A stretch of 35,855 nt of DNA from a gamma proteobacterium symbiont of Stewartia floridana (GCA_003676145.1 NAUB01000007.1:1-35855), one strand, 5' to 3'; shown: positions 1 through 10,631, counted from the stretch's first letter. Numbers and translations: made by a program. The notes: generated by a model from the letters alone, not told the origin.

Positions 1-27
1 CGCCACTCGGCGTTGCTCGTCGTTCAT
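1..27 (-). CDS. Possible 5' end of a truncated minus-strand gene
   Basis: An ATG at position 27 reads MNDEQRRVA on the minus strand and runs off the window edge. It would lie 111 nt downstream of the histidine kinase stop, in the same direction. There is no clear ribosome binding site at normal distance; a GGAG lies about 20 nt upstream. Nine codons do not allow a family call, and this could be chance. Confidence 0.25.
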
Positions 28-52
28 TTGGAATCACCAAACCTCTCTCCTC

Positions 53-73
53 GCGCCTTGATTGGCGCTTTTT
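53..73 (+). terminator. Weak rho-independent terminator-like hairpin
   Basis: GCGCC, a TTGATT loop, GGCGC and then five T residues, read on the plus strand. The stem is only 5 bp. It lies just beyond the 3' end of the minus-strand kinase, so it would have to serve a plus-strand gene entering from the left, for which no convincing stop codon is seen. The assignment is therefore weak. Confidence 0.3.
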
Positions 74-138
74 CAGGCACAACAGGGCCAATTGGATTCG
101 TGTTAACAGGCCCTAGGCAGCGTATATCGTATTTCCGC

Positions 139-1998
139 TCATGCCATCTCGCTGGTTAACGGTAGGCGAATGATGAAAGTCGTGCCAACGCCCTGTTCTG
201 TTTCAAACAACAGTTCTCCCTGATGCTTACCGACGATGATGTCCTGGGCGATAGCCAGGCCCTGGCCGGTACCTCGTCCCACATCCTTGGTGGTGAAAAA
301 TGGATTGAATACATACTCCTGGGCCTCTTCGGGGATGCCGGTTCCGGTGTCACTGACACGGATTTCCACCTGCTCGTCCTTTAACTCTGTGGTGATGGTG
401 ATGGTGCCTTTCTCTTCCCGCTTGGCTGCTTCAATGGCGTGGGCTGCATTGACGATGATATTCAGTACAACCTGAGATACCTCGCCTGCAAGGCACTTCA
501 CGTCTGGCAGGTTATCACTCAGTTGCAACTGGGTGTCAGCAACATATTTCCACTCGTTCTTACATACCGCTACCGCATTACTGACAATACGGTTCAGGTC
601 GGCCAAAGCCATATCTTTACCGCCTGGATGAGCAAACTCTTTCATTGCCAATACAATTCTGGCCACCTGCGAGGCGCCGGTTATGGATTGATCAATGGCA
701 TTGGTGGTCTCTTCAGTAAGATACTCCAAGTCGATCTCTTCAATGGTTTCGTCAATTTTTTCCAGTTCGGCTTGCAGTTCAGGCTGCTGTTTTGCTTTGC
801 TTGAGAGTTCGGCGTAGTCCTGCAACAGGTTTTGCATATCCTGCTGTGACTCCTTGATGAATTTCAGATTGTCACCAATGTACTGTATCGGGGTGTTGAT
901 CTCATGGGCGATGCCCCCGGCCAACTGTCCCACCGCTTCCATTTTATGGGTCTGATTCAGTTGACGCTCCAGATCCATGCGCTCTCGATCGGCACGTTTA
1001 CGTTCCGAGATGTCACTGAACGTCAACACTACCCGTTTTTCATCTCCACTCTGCAGCATGGGAGATACTGAAAAAACGATATCGATCTCATGTCCGGATT
1101 TGTGTGTAAAGAGATCATCATTGTCAGCACGTATGACACCGTCCTTTAATGTATCCATTACGATCGTTTTGACATTTTTCTCTTTAGCCGGTTTTTTCTC
1201 TCCATAGACAATCTGACTGAACTGCTTGCCCAGCATCTCATTTTTAGTCCATCCGATCAGTCGTGCACTTTCGGGGTTGGCATATTTCACAACACCACCA
1301 TTGTCCAGTACTACGAAACCTTCACTCATGCTGTTGGTGACGTCACTGAGGAATTGTTCTTTATCCTTTAAGTCATGTTGTGTCAGTTTCAGTGTCAGCC
1401 AGTGTTTTCTCAATTGACTCATAAGAAAATTACTGGTCACTGCGATCAACAGAAACCCGATGAAGTGTAGCAGTGTCATGTTCTGCTTGGCTTCACCCTG
1501 GGCGGCAATAATCGGTTCCGCCAGCACTTTTACGCTGATGCCGCCACGTACATTACCGACAACTTTACCCTCATACCCATGGCATTGAAGACACTGTTCC
1601 TGCATATACACCGGGCCAATGTATCTGAAGTAGGCCGGTTGCTGATTCAGAAATGCTTCGAATTTGAAACTCGTGCCTTGCTCAAACTGATCCAGGGCTT
1701 GACTCTCCCACGCATCGGAGATGTTTTCCGGATTCATGGGTTTGGATGAAACGGCTCGATATTGAATATCCTTAACGTTCTGCTTTTTGAAGAGGGTGGG
1801 GTCATTTGCCATCAATACCGGATTGATTTTTGTCAGCCTGACCATCTCGTACATGATTTGGCCGCGCTCAAAGGCGATCTTCTCTACAGAGTTGTCGATA
1901 ACGCTCAGATTCCAAATCAACGAGACCAGGGTCAGTGCCAGCCAGAATATGATTGGAAATATCCAGTAGTATGTGGATTGTAATAGTCGTATCAACAT
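139..1998 (-). CDS. Membrane sensor histidine kinase with periplasmic heme-c (Tll0287-like) domain and PAS
   Basis: 619 aa. A membrane helix at about 12-32 is followed by a periplasmic region with CLQCH at 136-140, a covalent heme-c site typical of Tll0287-like/DUF3365 sensors, and a second helix at about 176-194. A PAS domain (about 215-335) comes next. The kinase core has the H-box histidine at about H365 ([10 protein letters not shown]), an N-box at about 511-521 (NIIVNAAHA), DTGTG at 550-554 and GRGTGQGLA at about 575-583. It should autophosphorylate in response to a redox, ligand or gas signal at the heme and pass phosphate to an unlinked regulator; no receiver domain lies beside it here. 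The heme role follows from the motif; the signal is unknown. The ATG start gives a proper N-terminal anchor, although its ribosome binding site is weak. nfsA is divergent. Confidence 0.88.
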   Translation of the reverse strand: MLIRLLQSTYYWIFPIIFWLALTLVSLIWNLSVIDNSVEKIAFERGQIMYEMVRLTKINPVLMANDPTLFKKQNVKDIQYRAVSSKPMNPENISDAWESQALDQFEQGTSFKFEAFLNQQPAYFRYIGPVYMQEQCLQCHGYEGKVVGNVRGGISVKVLAEPIIAAQGEAKQNMTLLHFIGFLLIAVTSNFLMSQLRKHWLTLKLTQHDLKDKEQFLSDVTNSMSEGFVVLDNGGVVKYANPESARLIGWTKNEMLGKQFSQIVYGEKKPAKEKNVKTIVMDTLKDGVIRADNDDLFTHKSGHEIDIVFSVSPMLQSGDEKRVVLTFSDISERKRADRERMDLERQLNQTHKMEAVGQLAGGIAHEINTPIQYIGDNLKFIKESQQDMQNLLQDYAELSSKAKQQPELQAELEKIDETIEEIDLEYLTEETTNAIDQSITGASQVARIVLAMKEFAHPGGKDMALADLNRIVSNAVAVCKNEWKYVADTQLQLSDNLPDVKCLAGEVSQVVLNIIVNAAHAIEAAKREEKGTITITTELKDEQVEIRVSDTGTGIPEEAQEYVFNPFFTTKDVGRGTGQGLAIAQDIIVGKHQGELLFETEQGVGTTFIIRLPLTSEMA

Positions 1999-2327
1999 GG
2001 CAACATCCGTTTCATTATTCGGTCAAGTTTCATCAGTCGACCTGTTTTTTGACTGCTTAGCTACACTTGGCAGCAGGATGTTGCGGAGTGGGGTCTGCCA
2101 CTGGGCACTAAATCTGAACTGCCTGTTCCACCGGTGAACCTGCTGGCGATATAGAGCGCTTATTTAGATATAGCGTTTGAATGGATTATTACTTGAGGTT
2201 CCAGCTTCCATTTGAATCGCATTTCCATCGCATCATAAAACTTATTGATTACCCTTGTGGATGTTTTTTATCAGCAAACAGATAACTTGGGTTAAGTTAC
2301 TCGGATTCTTATGGGGGCCGATCTTCC
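1999..2327. other. Intergenic region between the divergent heme-kinase and nfsA genes
   Basis: 329 nt that must contain both divergent promoters. I could not place convincing -35/-10 pairs. The only clear structure is the short palindrome listed at 2283-2299. No small gene or RNA was recognised. Confidence 0.5.
2283..2299. promoter_or_regulatory. Operator-like palindrome upstream of nfsA
   Basis: TAACTT-GGGTT-AAGTTA is a perfect 6-bp inverted repeat with a 5-nt spacer, ending 28 nt before the nfsA start. The size and position suit a dimeric repressor or activator. No particular regulator family can be named. Confidence 0.35.
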
Positions 2328-3068
2328 ATGACACTGACAGCAACACAGCAACTACAGATTAACCACCGCTCAGTGAGGCGGTTTCTCGATAAACCTCTGG
2401 AGCCCGGGCAGCTGGAGGCGTTGATCAGTTGTGGTCAGGCTGCGGCGACATCAAGTTTTATCCAGGCCTATTCCGTCATTCGGGTTACAAGTCCGGAAAA
2501 GAGGCGGGCGATTGCGGTTGCCGCAGGGGGTCAGGTATGGATTGAGAAGGCGGCCGAGTTTCTGGTTTTCTGTGCTGACCTCAGGCGCATCAGCCAGGCC
2601 TGTGAAGCTGCCGGCAAGGGTAGCCTGGAAGGGTATAGCGAACATGCACTGGCTGCGGTAATCGATGTGGCACTGATGGGCCAGAATGTAATGCTGGCCG
2701 CCGAATCCCAGGGTTTGGGAGGGGTCTTTATCGGCGGTATTCGCAATCAACCTGAAGTGATTGTGGAGCAGCTGGATCTGCCCCATCGAGTGGTGCCACT
2801 GTTTGGCATGTGTCTGGGCTGGCCGGATGCGAATACCGAGGTGAAACCCAGGATGCCGGTTGAGTCCATTCTGCATCAGGATCGTTATCAGGATATGGAT
2901 CCACAGAGGTTGGCTGAGTACGATGAACAGATGTCAAAATACTATGCCGGTCGTGGCTCCAATGTGAAACTGAGCGACTGGTCGAGTGCCACCGCACAAG
3001 CCATGCAGGGTAAGAAACGGGAGCATATACTCGAATTTCTGCGTTCTAGGGGCTTCTTCGTCTGCTAA
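2328..3068 (+). CDS. nfsA: Oxygen-insensitive NADPH nitroreductase / flavin reductase (NfsA-like)
   Basis: 246 aa, close to the roughly 240 aa of E. coli NfsA. The N-terminus has the HRSVRRF motif (about 13-19) that contributes to FMN binding in this family, followed by the FRP/NfsA-type core including GLGGVFIGGIRN (about 129-140) and LFGMCLGWP (about 157-165). The family binds FMN as a homodimer and uses NADPH to reduce nitro groups, quinones or flavins in the cytoplasm. The ATG at 2328 gives the expected N-terminus; the ribosome binding site is only a G-rich run about 10 nt upstream. It stands alone between a divergent kinase and convergent ettA. The physiological substrate cannot be told from sequence. 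Confidence 0.85.
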   Translation: MTLTATQQLQINHRSVRRFLDKPLEPGQLEALISCGQAAATSSFIQAYSVIRVTSPEKRRAIAVAAGGQVWIEKAAEFLVFCADLRRISQACEAAGKGSLEGYSEHALAAVIDVALMGQNVMLAAESQGLGGVFIGGIRNQPEVIVEQLDLPHRVVPLFGMCLGWPDANTEVKPRMPVESILHQDRYQDMDPQRLAEYDEQMSKYYAGRGSNVKLSDWSSATAQAMQGKKREHILEFLRSRGFFVC

Positions 3069-3133
3069 TGTTCGAGGTTAGGTTAGTGCGGCGCTTGGAA
3101 TGATAGTTCGGCAGCCTATGCAACCGCTGTTAA

Positions 3134-3295
3134 ATGACCTCTCACAAGGCGAAAGTCTGTGTGGTGTGTGGCTGCGGACACCTGCGGCGAGGCATCGTCA
3201 GCGAGATCGATAGCCGGGGACTGGTTTATCAGTTACAGGCGATGGGTTGGGAGGTGAATCTGCTCCACGGAGCAGCGCTGAGTCTGTTGCTATAG
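3134..3295 (+). CDS. Hypothetical 53-aa cysteine-containing small protein
   Basis: An ATG at 3134 opens a 53-codon frame ending in TAG. The N-terminus holds CVVCGC (C9, C12, C14) with a histidine at 16, a possible metal-knuckle-like cluster, then a helical C-terminal half ending in a Leu-rich tail. It lies 65 nt after nfsA and is convergent to ettA. No good ribosome binding site is visible and I do not recognise a family. It could be a genuine small protein, a decayed fragment or chance. Confidence 0.3.
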   Translation: MTSHKAKVCVVCGCGHLRRGIVSEIDSRGLVYQLQAMGWEVNLLHGAALSLLL

Positions 3296-3341
3296 ATGCT
3301 GTCAGCTAGGCTGCCACAACACATTTGATCAATCTATTTAT

Positions 3342-3360
3342 CGCCCCCAAAGTGGGGGCG
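3342..3360 (-). terminator. Strong GC hairpin downstream of ettA
   Basis: CGCCCCCA-AAG-TGGGGGCG is a perfect 8-bp stem with a 3-nt loop, starting 7 nt beyond the ettA stop codon on the minus strand. The sequence after it on that strand is only moderately T/A-rich, so it is either a terminator with a poor U-tract or a 3'-stabilising hairpin. Confidence 0.45.
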
Positions 3361-3367
3361 ATTCTGG

Positions 3368-5032
<1,665 letters not shown>

Positions 5033-5350
5033 GGAACCTGTATCTAGATTGACTGTTGTGGTGTGGCCCACGAATCACACGCTGATCTGGGTGTGGTTCT
5101 GCCGACCAGTTTTCGGCCGTTATCCTACCATGAGACTATGCCGGCAGGTAGATTTACCTTAGGGCCTTTGAAGAGCTTGTCAGGCAGGTTTCAAAATCGA
5201 TATCTTCCGAGTTTTCCGTCTCGATACTGATGCTCGATGCTTCAAAGACAAAGCGCTCTGAGAAATTTGGATTGCCTTGGTTGATGGTGAGACAACCGTC
5301 GATAAGAAGGCCTCTTCCATTGATACAAGGAAACCGCAAATCGGTGTCGT
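5033..5350. other. Intergenic region between the GGDEF-EAL gene and ettA
   Basis: 318 nt lying downstream of the GGDEF-EAL regulator and upstream of ettA, both read on the minus strand. It should hold the ettA promoter, but no clear promoter was placed. A minus-strand open frame of 61 codons (5154-5339, TTG start) directly follows the GGDEF-EAL stop. It has no ribosome binding site and no recognised domain, so it is not called a gene. Confidence 0.4.
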
Positions 5351-7561
5351 TCAGTTGATTGGGCTTGGCTGAGACTTGAATACCTGCAGAAACTCTTCTT
5401 CCGGCAGGGGACGGCTGTAGAAAAAACCCTGTGCCAGATGACAGCCGGCACTGTTGAGTTGATCGATCTGTGTCTGGCTTTCAACCCCTTCGGCGATCAG
5501 ATCCAGATTGAGCCCTCGGGCCATAGAGATGATTGCGGTGACGATGGAGTTGTCGCCCTTGGACTTGATGCCTTCGACAAAGGAGCGGTCCATCTTCAGG
5601 GTATTGATCGGCAGGGATTGCAGATAACCCAGGGAGGAGTATCCAGTGCCAAAGTCGTCGATAGCGATCCGTATGCCTCTGTGGGACAACCGGGAGAGGG
5701 TATCGATGGCCTTTTCCATATCCTGCATGATGGCGTGTTCGGTAATCTCTAGTTCCAGAACATTTCGATCCAGGTTATGGCGTTTGATGATCGCCAGGGT
5801 TTTATTGACGAATTGATCCATCTCGAGCTGCTGCACGGAGATATTCACCGACAGACTCAGTTTGATGTTCTCTTCGGTTTGCCAGCGCTGCATATCCTGG
5901 CAGGCTTTGCGCAATACCCACTCGCCCAGCGGTACGATCAGCCCCGACTCTTCAGCGACATTGATGAACTCGCTGGGTTGTATGATGCCTTTGTCCGGAT
6001 GCTGCCATCTCACCAGCGCCTCCACACCGACAATTTTGCCTTCCGTGGTGTTGTATTGCGGCTGATAGTAGAGACAGAGCTCATCTGTGGAGATGGCTTT
6101 GCGCAGACCGTTTTCAATGTCGAGGGAGGCAGCAAAATGGCTTTTCATCCTGTCGGAATAGAAGGCATAACCGTTCTTGCCTGAGTTTTTCACCTTGTAC
6201 ATGGCGATATCGGCATGCTTGATCAGAGAGTCTTTGGTGTCGCCATCTGATGGATAGACCGATATGCCGATACTGAAGCTGATAAAGATCTCTTCGTTTT
6301 TGATCAGGAAAGGTTCTGCGGTGAGACGTAAAATTTTCTCAGCCAGATTGCGTGCATCCTGAATATCGTTGATCTCAGGTATCAACAGATTGAATTCATC
6401 ACCACCGACGCGCGCCAGGGTATCCGCTTCACGCAGTTCGCTGCGCAGACGCTGCCCCACCATTTTCAGCAGCTCGTCTCCCACATAGTGGCCGAGTGAG
6501 TCGTTGATGATCTTGAACCGGTCCATATCCAGATACATCACAACCAGCTTTTTACCGCTACGCTTGGAGTGGGCCATGGCCATATTGAGGCGATCGCGGA
6601 ACAGGGTACGGTTTGGCAAGTTGGTCAACAGGTCATGATGCAGCTGATACTTGATCAGCTCTTCCGCCTGTTTGCGCTCAGTAATGTCTCTGGCAACCCC
6701 ATAGGTGCCGATAAAAGACTTCTGATTATCCTCGTCGACCGAATAGATGCCGATGGAACTCAGCTCGATGGGTACAGATCTGGATTCAAAGTAGCGAGGG
6801 CCATCGTTGATTTTACAGTTCAACCTCAGTTCCGTACTGCGGGTTGCCCGGTCACCGGTGCGTCGCTCGTTGAATGTGAAGTTGGCCTGGTTGATGTCTT
6901 CTTCAAAGATCAGTTTCGAGAAGTGCTGCCCAATGATCTCTTCAGGCTCATATCCGAGTAATCCCTCGACACGGTCGTTGATGAAGGCGAAGCGACCCTC
7001 CTGGTCCAGCAGGTAGATCATGTCGGGCGAGTTGTTGACGATGAATTTATGCAGCGACTCCGACTCATTGAGACGCTGACTGATCAGCTTGTTCTCAATT
7101 TTCAGACGGCGATGGTCAAGGGTGTTGTCGATGGTGCGCAACAGCTCTTCAGGCTGGTAGGGCTTGCGCAGAAAATCCTTTGCACCGTTTCGTAGCGCCA
7201 GTGAGGCGTGATCAAAAGTGGCTTCGCCGCTGATGATCACGATGTCGCAATCGATACTGTACTGATCGATATGCTCCATCACCTTATGGCCATTCAGATC
7301 GGGCATGTTGAGATCGAGCAGTATCAGGTCGAAGTTGTTGCTGTTGAGTAGGTCGATCGCCTCACGTCCACTCTCGGCGAGGGTGATCTCATGTCCGGTA
7401 AATCTCAGCAGTTCCTTGAGGCTGGCTCTGGCTCGGGGTTCGTCATCCGCTATCAGGATACGCGCATGCAGTTGTTGCTTGCGTTCGCTGTTGGCGCCAT
7501 TGGGTATGGTGGATATATCACCCTCAATTCCCCGCCAAGGTGTTGGATAGTATGGATGCAT
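5351..7561 (-). CDS. Response regulator with PAS, diguanylate cyclase (GGDEF) and c-di-GMP phosphodiesterase (EAL) domains
   Basis: 736 aa. An N-terminal receiver (about 33-148) has acidic DD at 39-40, phospho-acceptor D83 in LLDLNMPD and K133. A PAS domain (about 165-298) follows. The GGDEF domain (about 305-470) has an intact GGDEF at 386-390 and an RxxD inhibitory site (READ) five residues before it. The EAL domain (about 480-732) has EAL at 514-516 and DDFGTGYSSLGYL. Both catalytic centres look intact, so the protein could make and/or degrade c-di-GMP under phosphorylation control. The ATG start lies 3 nt after the stop of the upstream HDOD-GAF kinase, so the two are almost certainly cotranscribed and probably cognate partners. 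c-di-GMP control fits the neighbouring flagellar cluster. Net activity cannot be read from sequence. Confidence 0.93.
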   Translation of the reverse strand: MHPYYPTPWRGIEGDISTIPNGANSERKQQLHARILIADDEPRARASLKELLRFTGHEITLAESGREAIDLLNSNNFDLILLDLNMPDLNGHKVMEHIDQYSIDCDIVIISGEATFDHASLALRNGAKDFLRKPYQPEELLRTIDNTLDHRRLKIENKLISQRLNESESLHKFIVNNSPDMIYLLDQEGRFAFINDRVEGLLGYEPEEIIGQHFSKLIFEEDINQANFTFNERRTGDRATRSTELRLNCKINDGPRYFESRSVPIELSSIGIYSVDEDNQKSFIGTYGVARDITERKQAEELIKYQLHHDLLTNLPNRTLFRDRLNMAMAHSKRSGKKLVVMYLDMDRFKIINDSLGHYVGDELLKMVGQRLRSELREADTLARVGGDEFNLLIPEINDIQDARNLAEKILRLTAEPFLIKNEEIFISFSIGISVYPSDGDTKDSLIKHADIAMYKVKNSGKNGYAFYSDRMKSHFAASLDIENGLRKAISTDELCLYYQPQYNTTEGKIVGVEALVRWQHPDKGIIQPSEFINVAEESGLIVPLGEWVLRKACQDMQRWQTEENIKLSLSVNISVQQLEMDQFVNKTLAIIKRHNLDRNVLELEITEHAIMQDMEKAIDTLSRLSHRGIRIAIDDFGTGYSSLGYLQSLPINTLKMDRSFVEGIKSKGDNSIVTAIISMARGLNLDLIAEGVESQTQIDQLNSAGCHLAQGFFYSRPLPEEEFLQVFKSQPSPIN

Positions 7562-7564
7562 TGT

Positions 7565-9691
7565 TTACTCTCGAGTCGAACGCGGTAAAAAAAGTTGGAA
7601 CCGGGTGCCGGAGTTGCTGTTGGAGGTGCAATTAACCACCCCTGACAGTTCGTCCATCAGGCTCTTGATTATGGCCAGTCCCAATCCTGAGTGGCTGCTG
7701 TCCTTGGTACTTTTGCCGGGTAAAAACAGCTGATCCATAATCTCCGCATCGATTCCAGGTCCCGAGTCGACCACTTCTATTTCTATATGTGCCTTACCAT
7801 TAAGATAGGCATTGTCCCTGGTGGCAATACTCAGTTTCCCCCCCTCTGGCATGGCTTCGACTGCATTTTTGATGAGATTGGTCAGTATCTGCTTGATATG
7901 GCCGCGCCGGGAGGTGATTAACGGGATATCGGAATCGAGATCAACTTCTGTGTTGATGTTGTGAGTGGCAAACAGAGATGACTGGAACAGCTTGTGAAGA
8001 TCCTTGATTAAAGTATTGATATCCAAGCCTTTTTCCTGCTGTTCCAGCTCTTCTGGAATGTCACGCATACGCAGCAGGATCTTCCCAACCCGGTTGATCT
8101 CATCCTTGATGATGTCCAACTCCTCCTGCACCTCGTGGTTTTCACCCAGTTTCATGCCGAGGATGTGCAGGTAGTTATTGATGATACCCAGAGGATTGTT
8201 CGCCTCATGTACCACCTTGCGTGCCTCCAGGTGGAAGGCGGCGCGTTCATCCTCCAGAAGTTGCTGTTGGGACTGGCGCGCCTCCTGCTGGCGCAGCAGT
8301 GTCTCACAAGCTTGCCGGGTGAACAGATGCAGCATGGGCAGCTGGGTTTCAAACAGCGGTACCTGATCCAGCATCAGTCCGATCGCCAAAACCCCCAGCT
8401 TTTGTTGCTGTACTGTCAGTGGCAGGTAGCAGAGGACCTCACTGTCGATGAATCCCATCAGTTGCTGGTCTGCGACCGTCAGGCTTGCCTGATGCTCCTC
8501 ATCGTCTGATATGACCTTCATCTGCTTGTTAAAGGCCAGGGCGGCCAGGCTGCGGTCCGTCTCTGTGCCGAAGCTCAGCTCTTCAAGCTGCTTCTGTCTG
8601 CCGCGAGACGCAGCAGAGTAGGGTAGTAACAGAGCCTGTTCATCGGCTTTGAGCAGAAAACAGGCCCGTTTCAGTCCAAACAGCAGTTCAAGATCCCGGT
8701 GAATCTGCTGCAGAGTGGTATGGCGGTCTGCCTTGTCTGGCGTAGGGGTTAGGCTGCCGCCAAACAGTGCGGCCTGTTGTACCCGATCTGCCAGTGCGAT
8801 CCGATGTGCGGATGAATTTTCCTCATCGTCATCATCCAGTTCCACTTTCAGAAAAGGAATACCCAGGCTGGCTGCACACTCGGTTGCCTGTTTGAAGGCG
8901 TCGGCGGTGAGTTCCTCTATGACCGATTGGTTTAAACCAAACAGATTGTCGGCCTGGGTCAGCACAGCTTCTTCCGGCTTTGTCTCTCCCAGGGCGAGTT
9001 GACTACCAAGGTTGACCAGTTTTACCAGTGTTGCACTGTCCAGGATCCGATCCGCCGGCTCATACTGATAGCGAAGCGCATCGGCCAGAAAACTGTGGAG
9101 TTGCCATTGCTCGATCATCTGCGAGCCGATCAATGGATAGTTTACCCCGTATTGTTTCAACTCCTGCTTGAGCTGTTTGTCGATCTCTGAATTAGCGTCG
9201 ACCAGCTTTTGGTATCCCTGGCCATCTTTCTGCAACAGAGCGAGCTGTCCCAAACGATGCAGCAGGCCGGCCAGGTAGGCCTCTTCGGGCATTTTGTAGG
9301 CCGTCAGGTCAGCCAGTGAGCGACACACAAAGGCACAGAACAGGGATCTGGACCAGATTAGATCAAGACTCTGTCCGATGGTGTCGCTCAGTTTGGAGAA
9401 ATATTGTTGTACGGCGCTGTTGATGGCAATGGTTCGAACGCTGCTGATTCCCAGCACCACCAACATGCGATGCAGGCTGGTGAACTCGTTCCACTGCCGA
9501 TAGAAAGGGGAGTTTGCCGCCGCCATAACCTGTGAGGTGATTGCGGCATCCTGCTGAATGATTGCACTCAAGGATTCAAAACTGACATTGGGGTCATTAC
9601 AGCTATCGATCAGCTGAATGAGTATGGCTGGAGGGGATGGCAGATCGTAGAATTTTTCGTCGACCATGTTGTCTTGGTTCAGTGTGCTCAC
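7565..9691 (-). CDS. HDOD-GAF sensor histidine kinase
   Basis: 708 aa from a GTG at 9691; an in-frame ATG at 9667 (residue 9) is an alternative, and neither has a strong ribosome binding site. An N-terminal HDOD domain (about 10-230) is followed by a GAF-like region (about 325-465), a short coiled coil and a histidine kinase core. The core has the H-box RKVVHEANNPL with H495, the N-box NLIKNAVEAMPEGG, VDSGPGID and SGLGLAIIKSL. No transmembrane segment is seen, so it is a cytoplasmic sensor. The HDOD domain is known as a signalling or scaffolding relative of HD phosphohydrolases and usually lacks catalysis. The next gene is a receiver-GGDEF-EAL protein, the obvious phosphotransfer partner. The signal is unknown. 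Confidence 0.88.
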   Translation of the reverse strand: MSTLNQDNMVDEKFYDLPSPPAILIQLIDSCNDPNVSFESLSAIIQQDAAITSQVMAAANSPFYRQWNEFTSLHRMLVVLGISSVRTIAINSAVQQYFSKLSDTIGQSLDLIWSRSLFCAFVCRSLADLTAYKMPEEAYLAGLLHRLGQLALLQKDGQGYQKLVDANSEIDKQLKQELKQYGVNYPLIGSQMIEQWQLHSFLADALRYQYEPADRILDSATLVKLVNLGSQLALGETKPEEAVLTQADNLFGLNQSVIEELTADAFKQATECAASLGIPFLKVELDDDDEENSSAHRIALADRVQQAALFGGSLTPTPDKADRHTTLQQIHRDLELLFGLKRACFLLKADEQALLLPYSAASRGRQKQLEELSFGTETDRSLAALAFNKQMKVISDDEEHQASLTVADQQLMGFIDSEVLCYLPLTVQQQKLGVLAIGLMLDQVPLFETQLPMLHLFTRQACETLLRQQEARQSQQQLLEDERAAFHLEARKVVHEANNPLGIINNYLHILGMKLGENHEVQEELDIIKDEINRVGKILLRMRDIPEELEQQEKGLDINTLIKDLHKLFQSSLFATHNINTEVDLDSDIPLITSRRGHIKQILTNLIKNAVEAMPEGGKLSIATRDNAYLNGKAHIEIEVVDSGPGIDAEIMDQLFLPGKSTKDSSHSGLGLAIIKSLMDELSGVVNCTSNSNSGTRFQLFLPRSTRE

Positions 9692-10102
9692 GTAAATACC
9701 AAGTTTATTATAAAGTTACGTCAATATCTTGTGGTAATTAATAGCACTTAATCGAGTTGAATGAAAGCGTTTTCAGAGCGCTGCATGATCTGAATGATGC
9801 TGTGCAATTGCCATTGTGTCCATTTTGTCTCCTCTTCCTTGACATAATCAGAGTCTGAATCCTCTTCGATTCGGCTAGGGAAATGCCTGTGCAGCAGGAA
9901 TGCCTTTCCCACTCAGGTGGAAACAGATTCCTAAAAAACAGCTGACGGAAAATTGCCTGGTTGGTTTGTTATTGAGAGTCAAGAAATTGTCTTTTTCAGA
10001 ATGACAAAACATAACTAATTGTTTTTTCTTGTAAAATCGTTTACTTACTGCATGGCACTTTATTTGCATTCCATACTGAGTAGTCTCATTGAGGAATAAA
10101 AA
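9692..10102. other. Divergent regulatory region between the HDOD kinase and fliL
   Basis: 411 nt. It contains the sigma-54 promoter for fliL (10053-10068) and a hairpin at 9896-9932. The hairpin has AGGAAT/ATTCCT outer arms around an inner TTTC-CAC/GTGGAAA stem with one bulged C. The sequence is AT-rich near fliL. No small gene was recognised, and the kinase promoter was not placed with confidence. Confidence 0.5.
10053..10068 (+). promoter_or_regulatory. Sigma-54 promoter of the fliL operon
   Basis: TGGCAC-TTTAT-TTGCA matches the -24/-12 consensus (TGGCAC-N5-TTGCA) exactly, with GG and GC ten bases apart. Transcription would begin near 10079, giving a leader of roughly 24 nt before the fliL ATG, with GAGGA as ribosome binding site. 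RpoN with a FleQ/FlrC-type activator drives this gene class in Pseudomonas and Vibrio; the activator gene is not in the window. Confidence 0.88.
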
Positions 10103-10609
10103 ATGGCAAATGAAGAAGCATCAGAAGAGCTGGATCTTGGCGAAGAGAAAGGCGGAAAATCCAAGCTGATTATCATTATAGCCATTGTGGCGGTGTTGCT
10201 GATCGGTGGTGGCCTGGCGGCCTTTTTTCTGCTCGGAGGCGAAGAAGAGGCCGCAGAGGAAGCCGCTGCCGAAGAGCAGGTGGAAGAGGCAAAGGGACCG
10301 GCACAATATCTCGATTTCAAACCCCCATTTGTTGTCAACATGCCAGGACGCCCGAGTCTGCTGCAGATTGGCGTCAGTATCCGGGTCTATTCCGAGCCGA
10401 TGGCCGAGTTCATCCGGCATAACGATCCGATGATCCGCCACCATCTGTTGGACCTGCTCTCCACCAAAGATGGCAAATCCCTGAAAACACGTGAAGCCAA
10501 AGAGGCGTTGCAGGCCGAGATGCTTGAGGCACTCAATAAGGTGGTCAAGGAGCTGGAGGGGCCAGGCGAAGTGGATGGGGTCTTCTTTACCAGTTTCGTG
10601 ATGCAGTAA
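10103..10609 (+). CDS. fliL: Flagellar basal body-associated protein FliL
   Basis: 168 aa. A short acidic cytoplasmic N-terminus is followed by one transmembrane helix (about 21-45), an acidic Glu/Ala-rich linker (about 47-65) and a periplasmic FliL domain running to the C-terminus (FFTSFVMQ). FliL surrounds or stabilises the stator and supports torque and motor function. The ATG has a GAGGA ribosome binding site 6-7 nt upstream. It is the first gene of the fli export/switch operon, directly behind a sigma-54 promoter. Length is normal for the family. Confidence 0.94.
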   Translation: MANEEASEELDLGEEKGGKSKLIIIIAIVAVLLIGGGLAAFFLLGGEEEAAEEAAAEEQVEEAKGPAQYLDFKPPFVVNMPGRPSLLQIGVSIRVYSEPMAEFIRHNDPMIRHHLLDLLSTKDGKSLKTREAKEALQAEMLEALNKVVKELEGPGEVDGVFFTSFVMQ

Positions 10610-10631
10610 TTCAACCCGATAGGAATACAAG

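Noticed and set aside
5033..5071. Extended EttA N-terminus from the GTG at 5071
   Set aside because: The extra 13 residues are unlike EttA, whose conserved start MAQ-Y/F-YTM matches the ATG at 5032.
5154..5339. 61-codon minus-strand frame just after the GGDEF-EAL gene
   Set aside because: It starts with TTG, has no ribosome binding site or recognised motif, and its open frame continues upstream into the 3' end of the GGDEF-EAL gene as a shadow frame.
9707..9724. TTGACG and TATAAT on the minus strand as a sigma-70 promoter for the HDOD kinase
   Set aside because: The two elements are separated by only 6 nt instead of about 17.
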